From: an uncultured Muribaculaceae bacterium
GTDB taxonomy: Bacteria; Bacteroidota; Bacteroidia; Bacteroidales; Muribaculaceae
DNA length: 64,000 nt
Direction: 5' to 3'
NCBI GenBank assembly: GCA_910584055.1
Contig: CAJTZS010000022.1
Coordinates: 6,771-70,770 of the forward strand
The notes below the pieces were generated by a model. It was not told where the DNA came from and did no database searches. It worked only from the letters and a program-made list of their open reading frames with translations. Every line of letters begins with the position of its first letter. Position 1 is the stretch's first letter. Below, in pieces: positions 1 through 9,800 of the stretch. A program made the translations under genes and the position numbers.

Positions 1-416
1 ATATCGAAGTGCTTTTCAGCGGAGAGAAATATCTCACGCAGGAAGTTCACGGGCGTCCCACCGGCGAGATGCCGTCGCGCCGTTGGAACAAGCCCTCGGT
101 GATGATAATCGGAGAGGCCAACTATAGCAACGCCCATGGCACGCCGTGGGTATACAAACACAAGAAACTCGGCAAACTCGTGGGCATGCCGGTGCCCGGA
201 ACCATGTCGAGTGTTAACTGGATAACCTTGCAAAATCCCGACTTGCTGTTCGGTGTCCCCGTGGTGGCATTCCGCACGGCGGACGGCACGGTGCTTGAGA
301 ACACTCAGCTCGAACCGGACATCAAGGTTGCCAACCTCCCCGCCGATATAGTCGCAGGGAAAGACTCCCAGCTTGAGGCGGCAGTGAAATCCCTGCTGGG
401 AGAGATAGGGAAATAG
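1..416 (+). CDS. S41-family (tricorn-like) peptidase, C-terminal fragment cut by window edge
   Basis: The frame is open from the first bases, so the gene begins upstream; a GTG at 9 is an internal codon rather than a true start. About 138 C-terminal residues are visible. The segment around EANYSNAHGTPW fits the S41 nucleophile-serine region (serine in YSNAH), and the later stretch on an extracted value plus 'LEPDIKV' resembles the usual end of tricorn-like S41 peptidases, which degrade peptides in the periplasm or at the envelope. It ends at a TAG followed by a strong hairpin. Family assignment rests on the C-terminal third only; the PDZ and propeller parts cannot be seen. Confidence 0.8.
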   Translation, partial: IEVLFSGEKYLTQEVHGRPTGEMPSRRWNKPSVMIIGEANYSNAHGTPWVYKHKKLGKLVGMPVPGTMSSVNWITLQNPDLLFGVPVVAFRTADGTVLENTQLEPDIKVANLPADIVAGKDSQLEAAVKSLLGEIGK

Positions 417-491
417 CCAGACCAGGCACTTCCGTGCCCGGCACTCGACGGCTGTCGCTACTGAGAAAGAGGCCGCTCAAGGCTGATTGAA

Positions 492-525
492 AAAGAGGCG
501 CATCGAGGTTTCGATGCGCCTCTTT
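492..525. terminator. Bidirectional intrinsic terminator
   Basis: A perfect 15-bp stem (492-506 with 511-525) and a GGTT loop lie between the converging S41 gene and the GH128-like gene. The stem ends in AAA/TTT on both sides, so it can act in both directions. Confidence 0.85.
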
Positions 526-552
526 CCCTTTGGGAATATCTGAATCAGACGG

Positions 553-3500
553 TTAGCGGATGATGCGTTTGGTGGCTTTCACAGAGCCGTTGCTCATCGT
601 TCTTCTTTCGATTACGAGCGAACCCTTGGCAGGATTGTCGATGCGGATTCCGTCAAGGCCATAATATACTGTCTCAACCACTTCGGAATCGGTGATTTCC
701 TCAACGCCGGAGCTTTCCCCTTGTTTCATCAGATTCTTTATCTCTTCAGCGCTCATTGCGCGGTTGAAGATATAGAAATCATCGTAAGCATAGTCAGGGT
801 AGGGGTCTCCGTTGTCGTACCACTGCGAACGTCCAAGCCAGTTCTGGTTAGTCCTTCCCATCTCCGAAGGGTTCGGCTGATTGGAGAAAGTTTTAATCAA
901 TTCTCCATCCACGTATAGGGAAAGAGTCCCCGCTTCCTGGCTCAGTGCTATGTTGTACCAACGGTTCTTTTCGAGCGTGAAATTGGCATCCATGTTGGAA
1001 TTCTTGGAGCCTACGCGCAGTTTATACCTGAAACCGCTCTTGTTGTTATATCCATAGTCAAGAAGCATCTGTGTTTCATGTCCCGAACCGAAGTCGATTA
1101 TTCGCCCCACGTTGTCGCCAGAGCGTTTAAGCCATAGGGAGATTGTAAAGTCCCTGATTTCGGACAGCACTCCGGTTGGGAAAGAGATATAGGATTGGGT
1201 GGAAGACACCAGTTTCACAGCACCTTTGTCATCTCCCTTGCGGTCGTCGCTCCATACAGCGCCCTGAAGGGAGGCGTTGTTTCCTCCATACCAGTCTTTT
1301 GCCGACAATCCCTTGCGCTCGGCGAAAGGAACATAGAAATAATTGCCGGCCGCAGGAGTGGCTACAACGGGATCAGAAGGTTCACCTTCCTTGGAGAGAC
1401 GTTTCGGTATGAGACGGTAATAATATGTTGTGCCGTTTTCAACCGATGAGTCTATATATTTTACTGCTGAAACTCCCGACTTGAGATCCTCGTATGGCCC
1501 GTTCTCGTTTTCGGCGCGCTGCACTCTCCATGTCGAAGACCAGGTCTTGGTCCATGTCAGGGTAACCTTCCCGTCGCCAGGAGCGGCGAAGAGGTCGTAC
1601 ACAGCCTCAGGCGCTTCGGTGAGGACCGGGGTATGTACCTTAACAATTTCGGAAACCGGAGTTGCATCAGCATTGCTGAGCACCGTCACCCTGTACCAGT
1701 AGTCATGACCCTTGTCAAGACCTGTGTTCGAATAGGTTGTCTTGTCTGTTGAAGGCATTATGACCTTGAATTGAGCATCTTCGGCATCTCTGCGTTCAAC
1801 CATATATCCGCGGGCGCCCTCAACGGTTCCCCATGTTAGTTTCACTGTTGTCTGGTCTTCGGCAGAAGCTGTGACTTCCGGGGCCGCAACTTCGTTGTCT
1901 CGGGTTACAGTGTTTATACGGGAATATATTGACGCGTCACCCTTGTAGGAAGTGGCCTTTATGCGATACTCCCTTTTTTCCTTCATGTTTATCCTCTCTT
2001 CAAAAACCACCGTGGCTCCCGCAACGTAATCTTTACCGGGTTCGAGGGTAGCGCATGGGGTCCATTGTCCGCCGTCTTCTTTTTTCTCCACGATGTAGTT
2101 TTTGCCTGTTTCCCCGTTGTGATCATACCAAGAGAGGCGAGCGGTCTTGAAATCCGCGCTGTAGCCCAGGGCCGGAAGTGGCGGTGCTATTTTCCATTCG
2201 TGAACGAATTCTGATTTCTTGGTGTATGCGAGTTTCTGGTTATAGTCAGCGAAATATTTACCGGCAGGAGTGAGTTTACCATCTATTTCCACAGCGCGGG
2301 CATCTTGCACGGCATTGTAGAAATGCAGACGTTCGAGTTTGTCGAGGGCATCCTGATTAGCCAGGGCGGTTTTCATATATTCGAGCTGCTTGGCCGCATT
2401 TTTTTCTGTCAACGGGCGGTTCACCTCTTTTGTGTAGGCCTCCGGGTCATCGGCAGTGGTGATTTGTTCAGTCTCTTTTCCGTCGCTGCCCGTCACTTTC
2501 TTGTAGTAGATGATGTTGCTGTCGGCATCGCGTCTTGGGCCTTTGGCATCCGGCCAAGACTCGTTGGTCCAGTTTGCGCCATTGTTCCATTCTGTCACCC
2601 ATACCGGACGCCCTTTCGATACACTGACTGCTCTGTCTATACGAGATTTGAAATCTGTTGTCGCCTCATACTGGTGATACACCACATAGTCAACGCGATA
2701 GTTCAGAGAATCTGCAAGGTTGAAAAAGTTTGTGAGCCATCCACCCCAAATCCCGGTAGGTGCAGGAGAACCGACGCGAAGTCCGGACTTAAGGAATTCC
2801 GGCCATTCCTTTATGATTTCAATAGGCTCGGAAGGGTGTTCCTTGTCATCGTTATGGTTGTCAGGCTCGTTATCTCCGAGAAGATGAGAGACATTGAACA
2901 CGTTCTGGCACTGAGAGAAACTCGGCCATCCGCGATGGTGGCGCTGGGGCACGAATTCACGGTCAACGGTGTTGCTGTCGCCCGGATAATCCGCGCTCCA
3001 TGCATATGAGTGTGTGGAATTTGTGAAAGTCAGTACATTCTGGTTCCATCCGCACCATCCCTTCTTTGAAACCCACTGATGTTTGCACACACGGATGAAC
3101 GAGATGAAAGCTTTGTCGCTGCCGTCTTTGGTTACGAAACCATCGGGAAGTTCATTTATCACGAGGTCTTCAGTGTCGGCAATGTAGACGCGGCTGTGTC
3201 CAGTGCCGTCTGCATTGTTCGCGAATGTGGCCTGGAATCCTTTGCGGAGCACGAAAGAGCGGATATTGTTGTCGAATTCACCGAGATCCTTATAATAATT
3301 CTCCACAGCGAGATCTTTGGAATCGCCCTGGCAGTTAGTTTGTGTATATACGGTCAGAGCCTTTGCGTAAGTGTCGAGCCCGTGAGGGATAAGCACGCAA
3401 CCACCGCGATATTGCGCGATGCGCACGTTTGAATTCACGTTGGCCGGGGCTCCATCGATTTTTATATCCTTAAGGAAATTTTCTATCACGAATGAAGGCT

Positions 3501-3735
3501 TTACATCATCGAAATAGAGCCAGGCATCGTTGCCCACAAGGTTGGCAGAAGAATTGTTGAACGGAGTTTTCGATGTCAGATGCACTTCCGCCTTCCCGGA
3601 AATTGTCACATCCGTGTCGGTCAGTCCTGTCATGGTCTGGTCTGTGGTCAGGCTCAGTGTCTGGTTCGCATATGCCGAAGCGCCGGTAATGGCGGCGGCA
3701 ATGCACAGGCAGATAGATTTTTTCAGTTTTGCCAT
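553..3735 (-). CDS. Secreted GH128-like glycan hydrolase with FN3 and LamG domains and a C-terminal sorting-type tail
   Basis: 1060 residues with a signal peptide (about 1-23). Residues 220-400 look like the glycosyl-hydrolase catalytic core of GH128 (clan-A barrel): NEP with candidate acid/base Glu290, and VTEW with candidate nucleophile Glu382. Known GH128 enzymes cleave beta-1,3-glucans; the exact substrate here is inferred. Three FN3-like domains follow (about 517-612, 616-702, 709-795), then a LamG/concanavalin-type domain (about 800-1003). The final 40 residues (YYGLDGIRI...NPAKGSLVIE...IIR) match the tails of the two upstream genes. It is the last gene of a minus-strand operon and ends against a terminator. 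The N-terminal 200 residues are not recognised. Confidence 0.8.
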   Translation of the reverse strand: MAKLKKSICLCIAAAITGASAYANQTLSLTTDQTMTGLTDTDVTISGKAEVHLTSKTPFNNSSANLVGNDAWLYFDDVKPSFVIENFLKDIKIDGAPANVNSNVRIAQYRGGCVLIPHGLDTYAKALTVYTQTNCQGDSKDLAVENYYKDLGEFDNNIRSFVLRKGFQATFANNADGTGHSRVYIADTEDLVINELPDGFVTKDGSDKAFISFIRVCKHQWVSKKGWCGWNQNVLTFTNSTHSYAWSADYPGDSNTVDREFVPQRHHRGWPSFSQCQNVFNVSHLLGDNEPDNHNDDKEHPSEPIEIIKEWPEFLKSGLRVGSPAPTGIWGGWLTNFFNLADSLNYRVDYVVYHQYEATTDFKSRIDRAVSVSKGRPVWVTEWNNGANWTNESWPDAKGPRRDADSNIIYYKKVTGSDGKETEQITTADDPEAYTKEVNRPLTEKNAAKQLEYMKTALANQDALDKLERLHFYNAVQDARAVEIDGKLTPAGKYFADYNQKLAYTKKSEFVHEWKIAPPLPALGYSADFKTARLSWYDHNGETGKNYIVEKKEDGGQWTPCATLEPGKDYVAGATVVFEERINMKEKREYRIKATSYKGDASIYSRINTVTRDNEVAAPEVTASAEDQTTVKLTWGTVEGARGYMVERRDAEDAQFKVIMPSTDKTTYSNTGLDKGHDYWYRVTVLSNADATPVSEIVKVHTPVLTEAPEAVYDLFAAPGDGKVTLTWTKTWSSTWRVQRAENENGPYEDLKSGVSAVKYIDSSVENGTTYYYRLIPKRLSKEGEPSDPVVATPAAGNYFYVPFAERKGLSAKDWYGGNNASLQGAVWSDDRKGDDKGAVKLVSSTQSYISFPTGVLSEIRDFTISLWLKRSGDNVGRIIDFGSGHETQMLLDYGYNNKSGFRYKLRVGSKNSNMDANFTLEKNRWYNIALSQEAGTLSLYVDGELIKTFSNQPNPSEMGRTNQNWLGRSQWYDNGDPYPDYAYDDFYIFNRAMSAEEIKNLMKQGESSGVEEITDSEVVETVYYGLDGIRIDNPAKGSLVIERRTMSNGSVKATKRIIR

Positions 3736-3754
3736 ATGATTTAAAGTTGAAATG

Positions 3755-3797
3755 AAGAGAGGCGTGCGTCAACATAAAGAATCTGCACGTCTCTCTT
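3755..3797 (-). other. Intercistronic RNA hairpin
   Basis: Arms at 3755-3767 and 3785-3797 form a 13-bp stem with one mismatch (G-U on one strand) in the 95-nt gap between the 512-aa gene and the GH128-like gene. It has no U-tract, so I read it as an mRNA processing or stability element rather than a terminator. Confidence 0.45.
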
Positions 3798-3830
3798 CCG
3801 TAATTGTGCAAGCGAGAACGTGAGTCTCAC

Positions 3831-5369
3831 TTAGCGGATTATTTTTTTACTTACCTTGACGTTGCCATCGGTCATCACACGCTTCTCGATCACGAGTGCT
3901 CCCTTCGCAGGGTTCATGATTCTCACGCCGTCGATGCCGTAATACTCGGTAGCCGATACTTCTGCATTGTCATATATTTCAGAAACGGCAGATGTATCCT
4001 TTAAGGTCAGGGAATAGTCGGCTGTGGCGAAGATTGAGTGAGAACCGATGATTTCCACGTAGTAGGTACCTGCAACGGGTGCTTCCACATCGGTCTCACA
4101 TTTCTGAAGAATTGCATGATTGTTGTCATCTGTTTTTTCAAGAGAGAAAACCTTTCCCTGTCCGGCAGCCGGTGCTCCCAATACGGAATACGGCTGATCC
4201 TCGGTAGCGTTCCATGTTATCCCTTCAGGTCCGGGTTTGCCGGAGAAAAGGAGCCCGAGGTATGTGGTTTTGCCGGAACCTTTCAGATAGGCATTGTCAG
4301 CATCTTCAGAGACATTGCTCCATGGACCGGCGAGAACGGAAAGCCTGTATTTCCCCGGAGTCGTGATTTCTACGGGATATACAAACCAGTTAGGATGGGA
4401 AGTCCCATTGTCCCAGCGGATCAAAGCCACATTGCCGTTGTATGAAGTGCCTTCGTATTCCACCTTGTCTCCCATATTTTCCCAGCGGACACCGCTGTTC
4501 CAAGCCACGTTTGTCCCTGCGCTGAAGTTATAGCTGTCGCCATCTTTAGTGTAGGGGAATTTCCAGTATTCCCATCCATGGCGCGGCATGTCGGCCGGAG
4601 TCGAGACCTCACCTGCGTTTGCGTCCGCGATAAGGTTCTCAGAACCTGTATTCTCACGGCCCTTGACAAATTCGAGCTGATAATCGGCAGTTGCGATAAT
4701 GGCTCTTGATCCTGTAAGCTCTACATAGTATGTGCCCGGATACTGCGCCGTTACCTCGCATTCGCATTTGATAAGCGTCGCATGGTCATTCCCATCTGTT
4801 TTTGGAAGGTCGAAAAGTTTACCTGAACCGGTTTCAGGTAAGCCGAGAGTCGAGAACTCGCTTGTCCCTGTCCAGAGGACACCCTTCGGCCCCCTTTCTT
4901 TTGCGAACAGCATTAATAATTCTGCCTGCGAGGCTGATCCATTGACGAAAGTCCCCTCTTCGGTATTGAGATTGCTCCATCCGCCTGCAAGCACGGAAAA
5001 TCGATAAGTTCCCGGTGTCTTGATTTCAACCGGGAATATGTACCAGAGATTTCTCAGGTTGGTGTCTTTACCGCCGTCCCAACGAGTGAAGGCAATGTTC
5101 CCGGTGTATGAGTTGCCGTCATAAGTAACGGCAGTCGGTTTGTTTTCCCAGCGGACATTGTTCCCGTCCGGGCCGTTGCTGTTCCATGTCAACTGTGTGC
5201 CTGCCCCGTCAGTCTTGAATGTCCAAGCCTGCCAGCCGGCGGCTGCCATCGCGCCCTTGTCGCCTGTTGTGCCTTCGTTGGCTTTTGTCATCAGGTTATC
5301 CTGCGCCGCCATGGACATGGCGGCAAACAGGCAACCTGCGAATAATAAGACTCTTTTCATCTGGAACAT
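3831..5369 (-). CDS. Secreted protein with two copies of an unrecognised glycan-binding-like module
   Basis: 512 residues with a signal peptide (cleavage near AMSMAAQ). It consists of two tandem modules of about 210 residues (roughly 24-235 and 245-460), each with the pattern VRWEN - YxGN(I/V)A - RWDxG - YPVEI/TPGxYR - S(V)LAGxWSN, followed by the NPAKGALVIE...IIR tail. The same module occurs once in the preceding gene. The aromatic-rich, beta-strand-like sequence and its place in a glycan locus suggest a carbohydrate-binding or surface-capture role, but I recognise no named family. The start at 5369 gives MFQMKRV; the ATG three codons later (5360) gives a more typical MKRVLLF signal peptide. 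The gap to the upstream gene is only 3 nt, so the two are co-transcribed. Confidence 0.75.
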   Translation of the reverse strand: MFQMKRVLLFAGCLFAAMSMAAQDNLMTKANEGTTGDKGAMAAAGWQAWTFKTDGAGTQLTWNSNGPDGNNVRWENKPTAVTYDGNSYTGNIAFTRWDGGKDTNLRNLWYIFPVEIKTPGTYRFSVLAGGWSNLNTEEGTFVNGSASQAELLMLFAKERGPKGVLWTGTSEFSTLGLPETGSGKLFDLPKTDGNDHATLIKCECEVTAQYPGTYYVELTGSRAIIATADYQLEFVKGRENTGSENLIADANAGEVSTPADMPRHGWEYWKFPYTKDGDSYNFSAGTNVAWNSGVRWENMGDKVEYEGTSYNGNVALIRWDNGTSHPNWFVYPVEITTPGKYRLSVLAGPWSNVSEDADNAYLKGSGKTTYLGLLFSGKPGPEGITWNATEDQPYSVLGAPAAGQGKVFSLEKTDDNNHAILQKCETDVEAPVAGTYYVEIIGSHSIFATADYSLTLKDTSAVSEIYDNAEVSATEYYGIDGVRIMNPAKGALVIEKRVMTDGNVKVSKKIIR

Positions 5370-5372
5370 TTT

Positions 5373-6338
5373 TTATCTGATGAATTTTTTTGAAACCTTT
5401 ACTGTTCCGTCAGAGAGTGTGGTTCTTTCGATAACCAGAGAACCCTTTGCCGGATTTGCAACTTCAACGCCATCGATGCCGTAATAGCGTGTTTCCATGA
5501 TGTCTGCAGGCGCAAGGGTTTCGATTACACCGCTGCCGCCTTCATAAGGAGCTGCGAATGTCAGGGCGAAATCGCCTACAACGAATATGGTGTGTGACCC
5601 CTGGAGCGAGATGTAGTATTTGCCGGCTGTGGGGGCGAGGAGGGTCGTGCTGCATTTGTTCATTACCGGTTTTTCACCGCCGCCGTTCTCAATTTTGAAA
5701 AATTTGCCATAGAATTCTTTTACGACGCCTCTTTCCTGGGCATCCTGCTCATCTGTAACATCCGACCAATGGACATATTCAAGATTCTTGGGGCCAACTT
5801 CTTTGGATATTGTTACGCGGATTCCGCATTGTTTGACATAGCAGGGGTTGTCGCCGTTCGTGTCTCCGTCATTGTTGTTGTTCCAGTTGCCAGCGAGCAT
5901 TGAGAAATCGTAATATCCAGGAGTGGTTATTTCCACGGGGTAACAATACCATCGGGTGTGGTCGCCGCCGCCGTCCCAGCGGAAGAGGGCGACGCTGCCG
6001 GCATAGGAATCACCGTTTTCCAGAGTGCATTTGTCAGGATAGGATTCGAGCCTTACGTTTGCCGGCCAGCTTTCGGTGATGTTCTCCGGAACATAGTTGG
6101 TTTCGTCCAGGCCGCTTGTGGCCCAGTCGAAGTCAGACTCGAAAGTGAAAATGCCGTCAACGGTCTTGAAAGGGCATTTCCATAGTTGCCATCCGTCCTG
6201 CACGAGGGGAGCATCCAATCCTGCCACGTTGCCATGTGCGCCTTCGGTGGCGTTTCTCATAAGGTTTTGTTCTGCAGCCTGGGCTGACATGCCGAATGCA
6301 ACGAGAGCGGCACCGGCCATAATAGTAGAAATTTTCAT
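5373..6338 (-). CDS. Secreted protein with one copy of the same unrecognised module
   Basis: 321 residues: signal peptide (MKISTIMAGAALVAFGMSAQA), one module (about 22-275) with VRLES - YAGSVALFRWDGG - YPVEITTPGYYDFSMLAGNWNN, then the shared tail YYGIDGVEVANPAKGSLVIE...FIR. First gene of the minus-strand operon with the 512-aa protein and the GH128-like enzyme. A Bacteroidetes -7 box (6405-6412) and two direct repeats lie just upstream. A surface glycan-binding role is inferred from context only. Compared with its neighbour it carries an insert rich in Asn/Asp/Gly (around NNNNDGDTNGDNP). Confidence 0.75.
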   Translation of the reverse strand: MKISTIMAGAALVAFGMSAQAAEQNLMRNATEGAHGNVAGLDAPLVQDGWQLWKCPFKTVDGIFTFESDFDWATSGLDETNYVPENITESWPANVRLESYPDKCTLENGDSYAGSVALFRWDGGGDHTRWYCYPVEITTPGYYDFSMLAGNWNNNNDGDTNGDNPCYVKQCGIRVTISKEVGPKNLEYVHWSDVTDEQDAQERGVVKEFYGKFFKIENGGGEKPVMNKCSTTLLAPTAGKYYISLQGSHTIFVVGDFALTFAAPYEGGSGVIETLAPADIMETRYYGIDGVEVANPAKGSLVIERTTLSDGTVKVSKKFIR

Positions 6339-6365
6339 AAAAAAATAAGGTTAGTGTTAAAAACT

Positions 6366-6489
6366 CGGTTAACGTCAAGTCAAAATCGGGTTAACGTCAT
6401 GGCGCAAAATTATAGCAAGGATACGAGGTGGTAAATAGGGGAAATGACCAAATATTGCATATGATGATTCCACAGCGGGTTAATGACCA
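6366..6489. promoter_or_regulatory. Direct-repeat operator candidate in the divergent locus A promoter region
   Basis: GGTTAACGTCA occurs at 6367-6377 and 6389-6399 (22-bp period). Related copies, GGGGAAATGACCA at 6438-6450 and GGGTTAATGACCA at 6477-6489, include a repeated AATGACCAAA (6443-6452, 6482-6491). A spacing of about two helical turns suits the AraC-type output domain of the HTCS encoded at 12338. The first pair lies just downstream of the minus-strand -7 box. The role as HTCS site is inferred. Confidence 0.5.
6405..6412 (-). promoter_or_regulatory. Promoter -7 box for the 321-aa/512-aa/GH128-like operon
   Basis: TAATTTTG on the minus strand matches the Bacteroidetes TAnnTTTG consensus, about 67 nt before the start at 6338. 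No good TTTG -33 box sits at the usual spacing, which is common for activator-dependent promoters. Confidence 0.5.
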
Positions 6490-6715
6490 AAACAACGTCA
6501 ATCGGGGATATAATGGGTGTTTAGACCGAAAACAGGTGTGAAAACCTTTGAATTGTTCATATGAACTGAATGCCCATCTTTTTAGAAATGTTTAGCCGTT
6601 ATGCAGAAAAACTATAAATGATAATTTTGCAAGCGTGAAAAATACAGGTAAAATTATTAAGAGGTAATTGAAAGGTAATTTAGGCTGTCGGATCATGATT
6701 GATGGTAACGGCAGG

Positions 6716-6747
6716 TGTCCTTAAGGGGTTGCAAAGCCTTAAGGACA
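6716..6747. promoter_or_regulatory. 11-bp inverted repeat upstream of susC
   Basis: TGTCCTTAAGG (6716-6726) and its exact complement (6737-6747) with a 10-nt loop, ending 17 nt before the TATTTTTG box. It covers the place where a -33 box would lie, so it is a candidate operator. A terminator is unlikely because no gene runs in from upstream. Confidence 0.5.
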
Positions 6748-6764
6748 TTTCTTGAAAAAACATT

Positions 6765-6772
6765 TATTTTTG
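6765..6772 (+). promoter_or_regulatory. Promoter -7 box for susC/susD of locus A
   Basis: TATTTTTG matches TAnnTTTG and lies 61 nt before the susC start. There is no clear -33 TTTG; the palindrome at 6716-6747 occupies that position. Confidence 0.5.
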
Positions 6773-6833
6773 GAAAACTCATGAAAACTCATGTTCGACC
6801 TTAAATATTCAATAATAACTAACCTTAGTTGAA

Positions 6834-9800
6834 ATGAAAAAATCAATTTCTTTAGTGTGCCTGCTGTTCACATGGATATTCATGATGGGCGCGCAGGCAG
6901 CTTCCGCCCCACGGTCGGTAAAGGGAGTCGTGGTGGATACGGAAGGGGAACCATTGATCGGGGCCACTGTTCAGGTGGAAGGGACATCCACGGGTGTCAG
7001 CACCGATATCGATGGTAATTTCGTGATTAACGTGGCTTCCGGGCAGACCCTGCTTGTCTCTTACGTCGGCTATTCACCCAAGAAGGTGAAAGTAACCGAT
7101 TCTTCGGCAGACTTGAGGATAGAACTCAGCCTTAACGAGGAGATGCTTGAGGATGTTGTCGTTATCGGTTACGGTTCTATGAAGAAGAAAGACCTGACCG
7201 GAGCCATCACCCAGATCGATCCAAACAAGATTGCGGACTCGAATCCGCAGACTGTTCAGGATATTCTCCGTGGAACAGCCGGACTTCAGGTAGGCTACGA
7301 TTCTTCTGCAAAGGGAGGCGGTTCTCTCGAGCTTCGCGGAAAGAACTCTCTCGGCACAAAATCCGATCCGCTTATCATCCTTGACGGAATGCAGTTCTAT
7401 GGTGAGCTTTCAGAAATCAATCCCGAAGATATCAAGCAGATAGACATTCTGAAGGACTCTTCTTCGGCAGCTATTTATGGTGCGAAGGCGGCAAACGGTG
7501 TAATCATAGTGACCACTAAGAAAGGTTCAAACACAGGTCGTCCGAGTGTGACATTAAGTGCCAACTGGGGTATCAACACAAAGAGCGCATACCGTAAATA
7601 TTATGACGCTGACGGTTATCTCGCATATCGTACGGATTTCTACAAGCGCGACACTTTTGGCTTCGATGAAAACGGCAATTACCGCGATTATCAGAACGGC
7701 CAGAAGAATGCCGGATATTATGATTATCCTTCCGAGGCTAATCTTGCCAAGTATGGCATCACCCTCGACCAGTGGATGGGTTATACATCAAACGGTGCGG
7801 ATGAATCCCCTCGGAGTGTGTACGGTCGCCGCATAGGTCTTGATGAAGAGCCGTTGCTGTTCAGCAACTTCCTTGACGACATGTCGTTCAACTGGTTTGA
7901 TTATGCATTCCGCACGGGACTCAACCAAGACTACAATGTCAGTCTTTCCGGAGGAACCGACAAGATGAACTATTACATGAGCGTCGGCTATATGAAGAAT
8001 CAAGGTGTGGTTAAAGGTAACGACTACAACACCCTCCGCGCCTCGATGAGAATGAGCGGTAAGGTGACCAACTGGCTTGAGGTAGGTGCCAACGTGAATT
8101 TCCAGCACCGTTCCGACGGCGACCAGGCCCTGCATTATAGTGATGACCTTCAGAACCCGAACATCATGAAATTCTCGCCTTATGCTCTTCCATACGATCG
8201 CGAGACAGGTGAGATGCTTCAGTTCCCGATGGGCGGTACAAACCGTTTCCAACCTTTCCGAAATGAAGAGTTCTACTATAAGTATGAGAAACTGGAGAAA
8301 GGTTATATGGTGCTCAACTCCAAGTTCTATGTAAATCTCAATCTTCCTTTCGGGATCACATATCAGTTCAACATATCGCCGCGATATCAGTATTTCTGGG
8401 ACCGTTGGTTCACGAGTGCAGACCTTCCCGACTCTAATAAGGCTGACCGCGGTGTGAACCGTGGCTGGGGAAAGAGGTTCGACTGGTCGCTCAACAACAC
8501 GATAAACTGGGACTACACATTCAACGATGTTCATCATGTGATGGTGACTCTCGCTCAGGAAGCTGAAGACCGCAAATACTGGAGCGACAAGATCGAGGCA
8601 AGAGGCTTTGACCCGACAGATGCCCTCGGCTTCCACAATACGCAGAATGCGGATAAAGAGATTTCCAAATTCTCTACTGAAGACACGCATGAGAGTGCGG
8701 ATGCGTTGCTCGCACGTGCGTTCTATGCTTACGATGACCGCTATATGATTACTGCCTCGGTGCGTCGGGACGGTTATTCCGCATTCGGAGCCAAATATCC
8801 TCACGCTACATTCCCGTCGGTTGCATTGGCATGGAATTTCGCCAACGAGAAATTCATGCAGCCCATCTCCGAAATCTGGAGCGCAGGTAAGCTGCGTCTC
8901 TCTTGGGGTAAGAACGGTAACCGGGATCTTGGTAACCCGTATATAGCCCTTGCCAATCTCGGAAGCGGTCAAGGAATGACCATGAACTATATCGACGGCA
9001 ACGGGAAAGTAGTCAGCGACCTCAAGTATCTTACAATGAGTCGTCTCTCCAATGAGAATCTCCGTTGGGAAAAGACAGAGGCGTTCAACGTCGGACTCGA
9101 TCTCGGTTTCTTCAACAACCGCTTGAACCTTAGTGCAGACTGGTATTATAAGAGAACGAACGACATGGTGATGAAGATGGCGCTTCCCGGCTTTTCAGGT
9201 TTCAATGAGGTCGCCACCAATATCGGCCGGGTTGACAACACCGGTATCGAGCTGTCGATCAACTCCCTCAATATCTCGAACAATATTCTTGACTGGAGCA
9301 CGACATTCGCTTTCTCCTACAATAAGAACAAGATCGTTCACATTGACTACCAGATGGAAGATATCCTTGATGCCAACGGCAACGTGATAGGACAGAAAGA
9401 GAAGGATAATTCCAGCAACGGTTGGTTTATCGGGAAATCGATAGAAGAGATCTGGGATTACGATGTAATCGGCATATGGCAGCCTTCGGAGGCAGCAGAG
9501 GCAGCGAAATACAATCAGCGTCCCGGTGATCCCAAAGTTGCGAACTATTATACTGAAGACGACAAGGTGGATCCTGAAACAGGTGAGCGCACGGCAGTCT
9601 ATAATGACAAGGACAAGATTTTCCATGGTCCCAAGCATGCACCCTTCTTCCTCAGCATGAGGAACGATTTCACCCTCTGGAAGGATTTCACCATCAGTTT
9701 CACCTTCTACAGCAAGTTCGGTCATAAGAGTGCATCGGGTGAATATCGCAATGCTGACAATCCATCCGACATAATCACCCATGGATTGAACACATATGAA

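Noticed and set aside
2305..3009. 234-codon open frame opposite the GH128-like gene
   Set aside because: Composition and lack of any motif indicate a shadow frame; the minus-strand protein carries clear domains.
7788..8972. 394-codon open frame antisense to susC
   Set aside because: It mirrors the codon pattern of susC, lacks domains or a promoter, and susC is certain.
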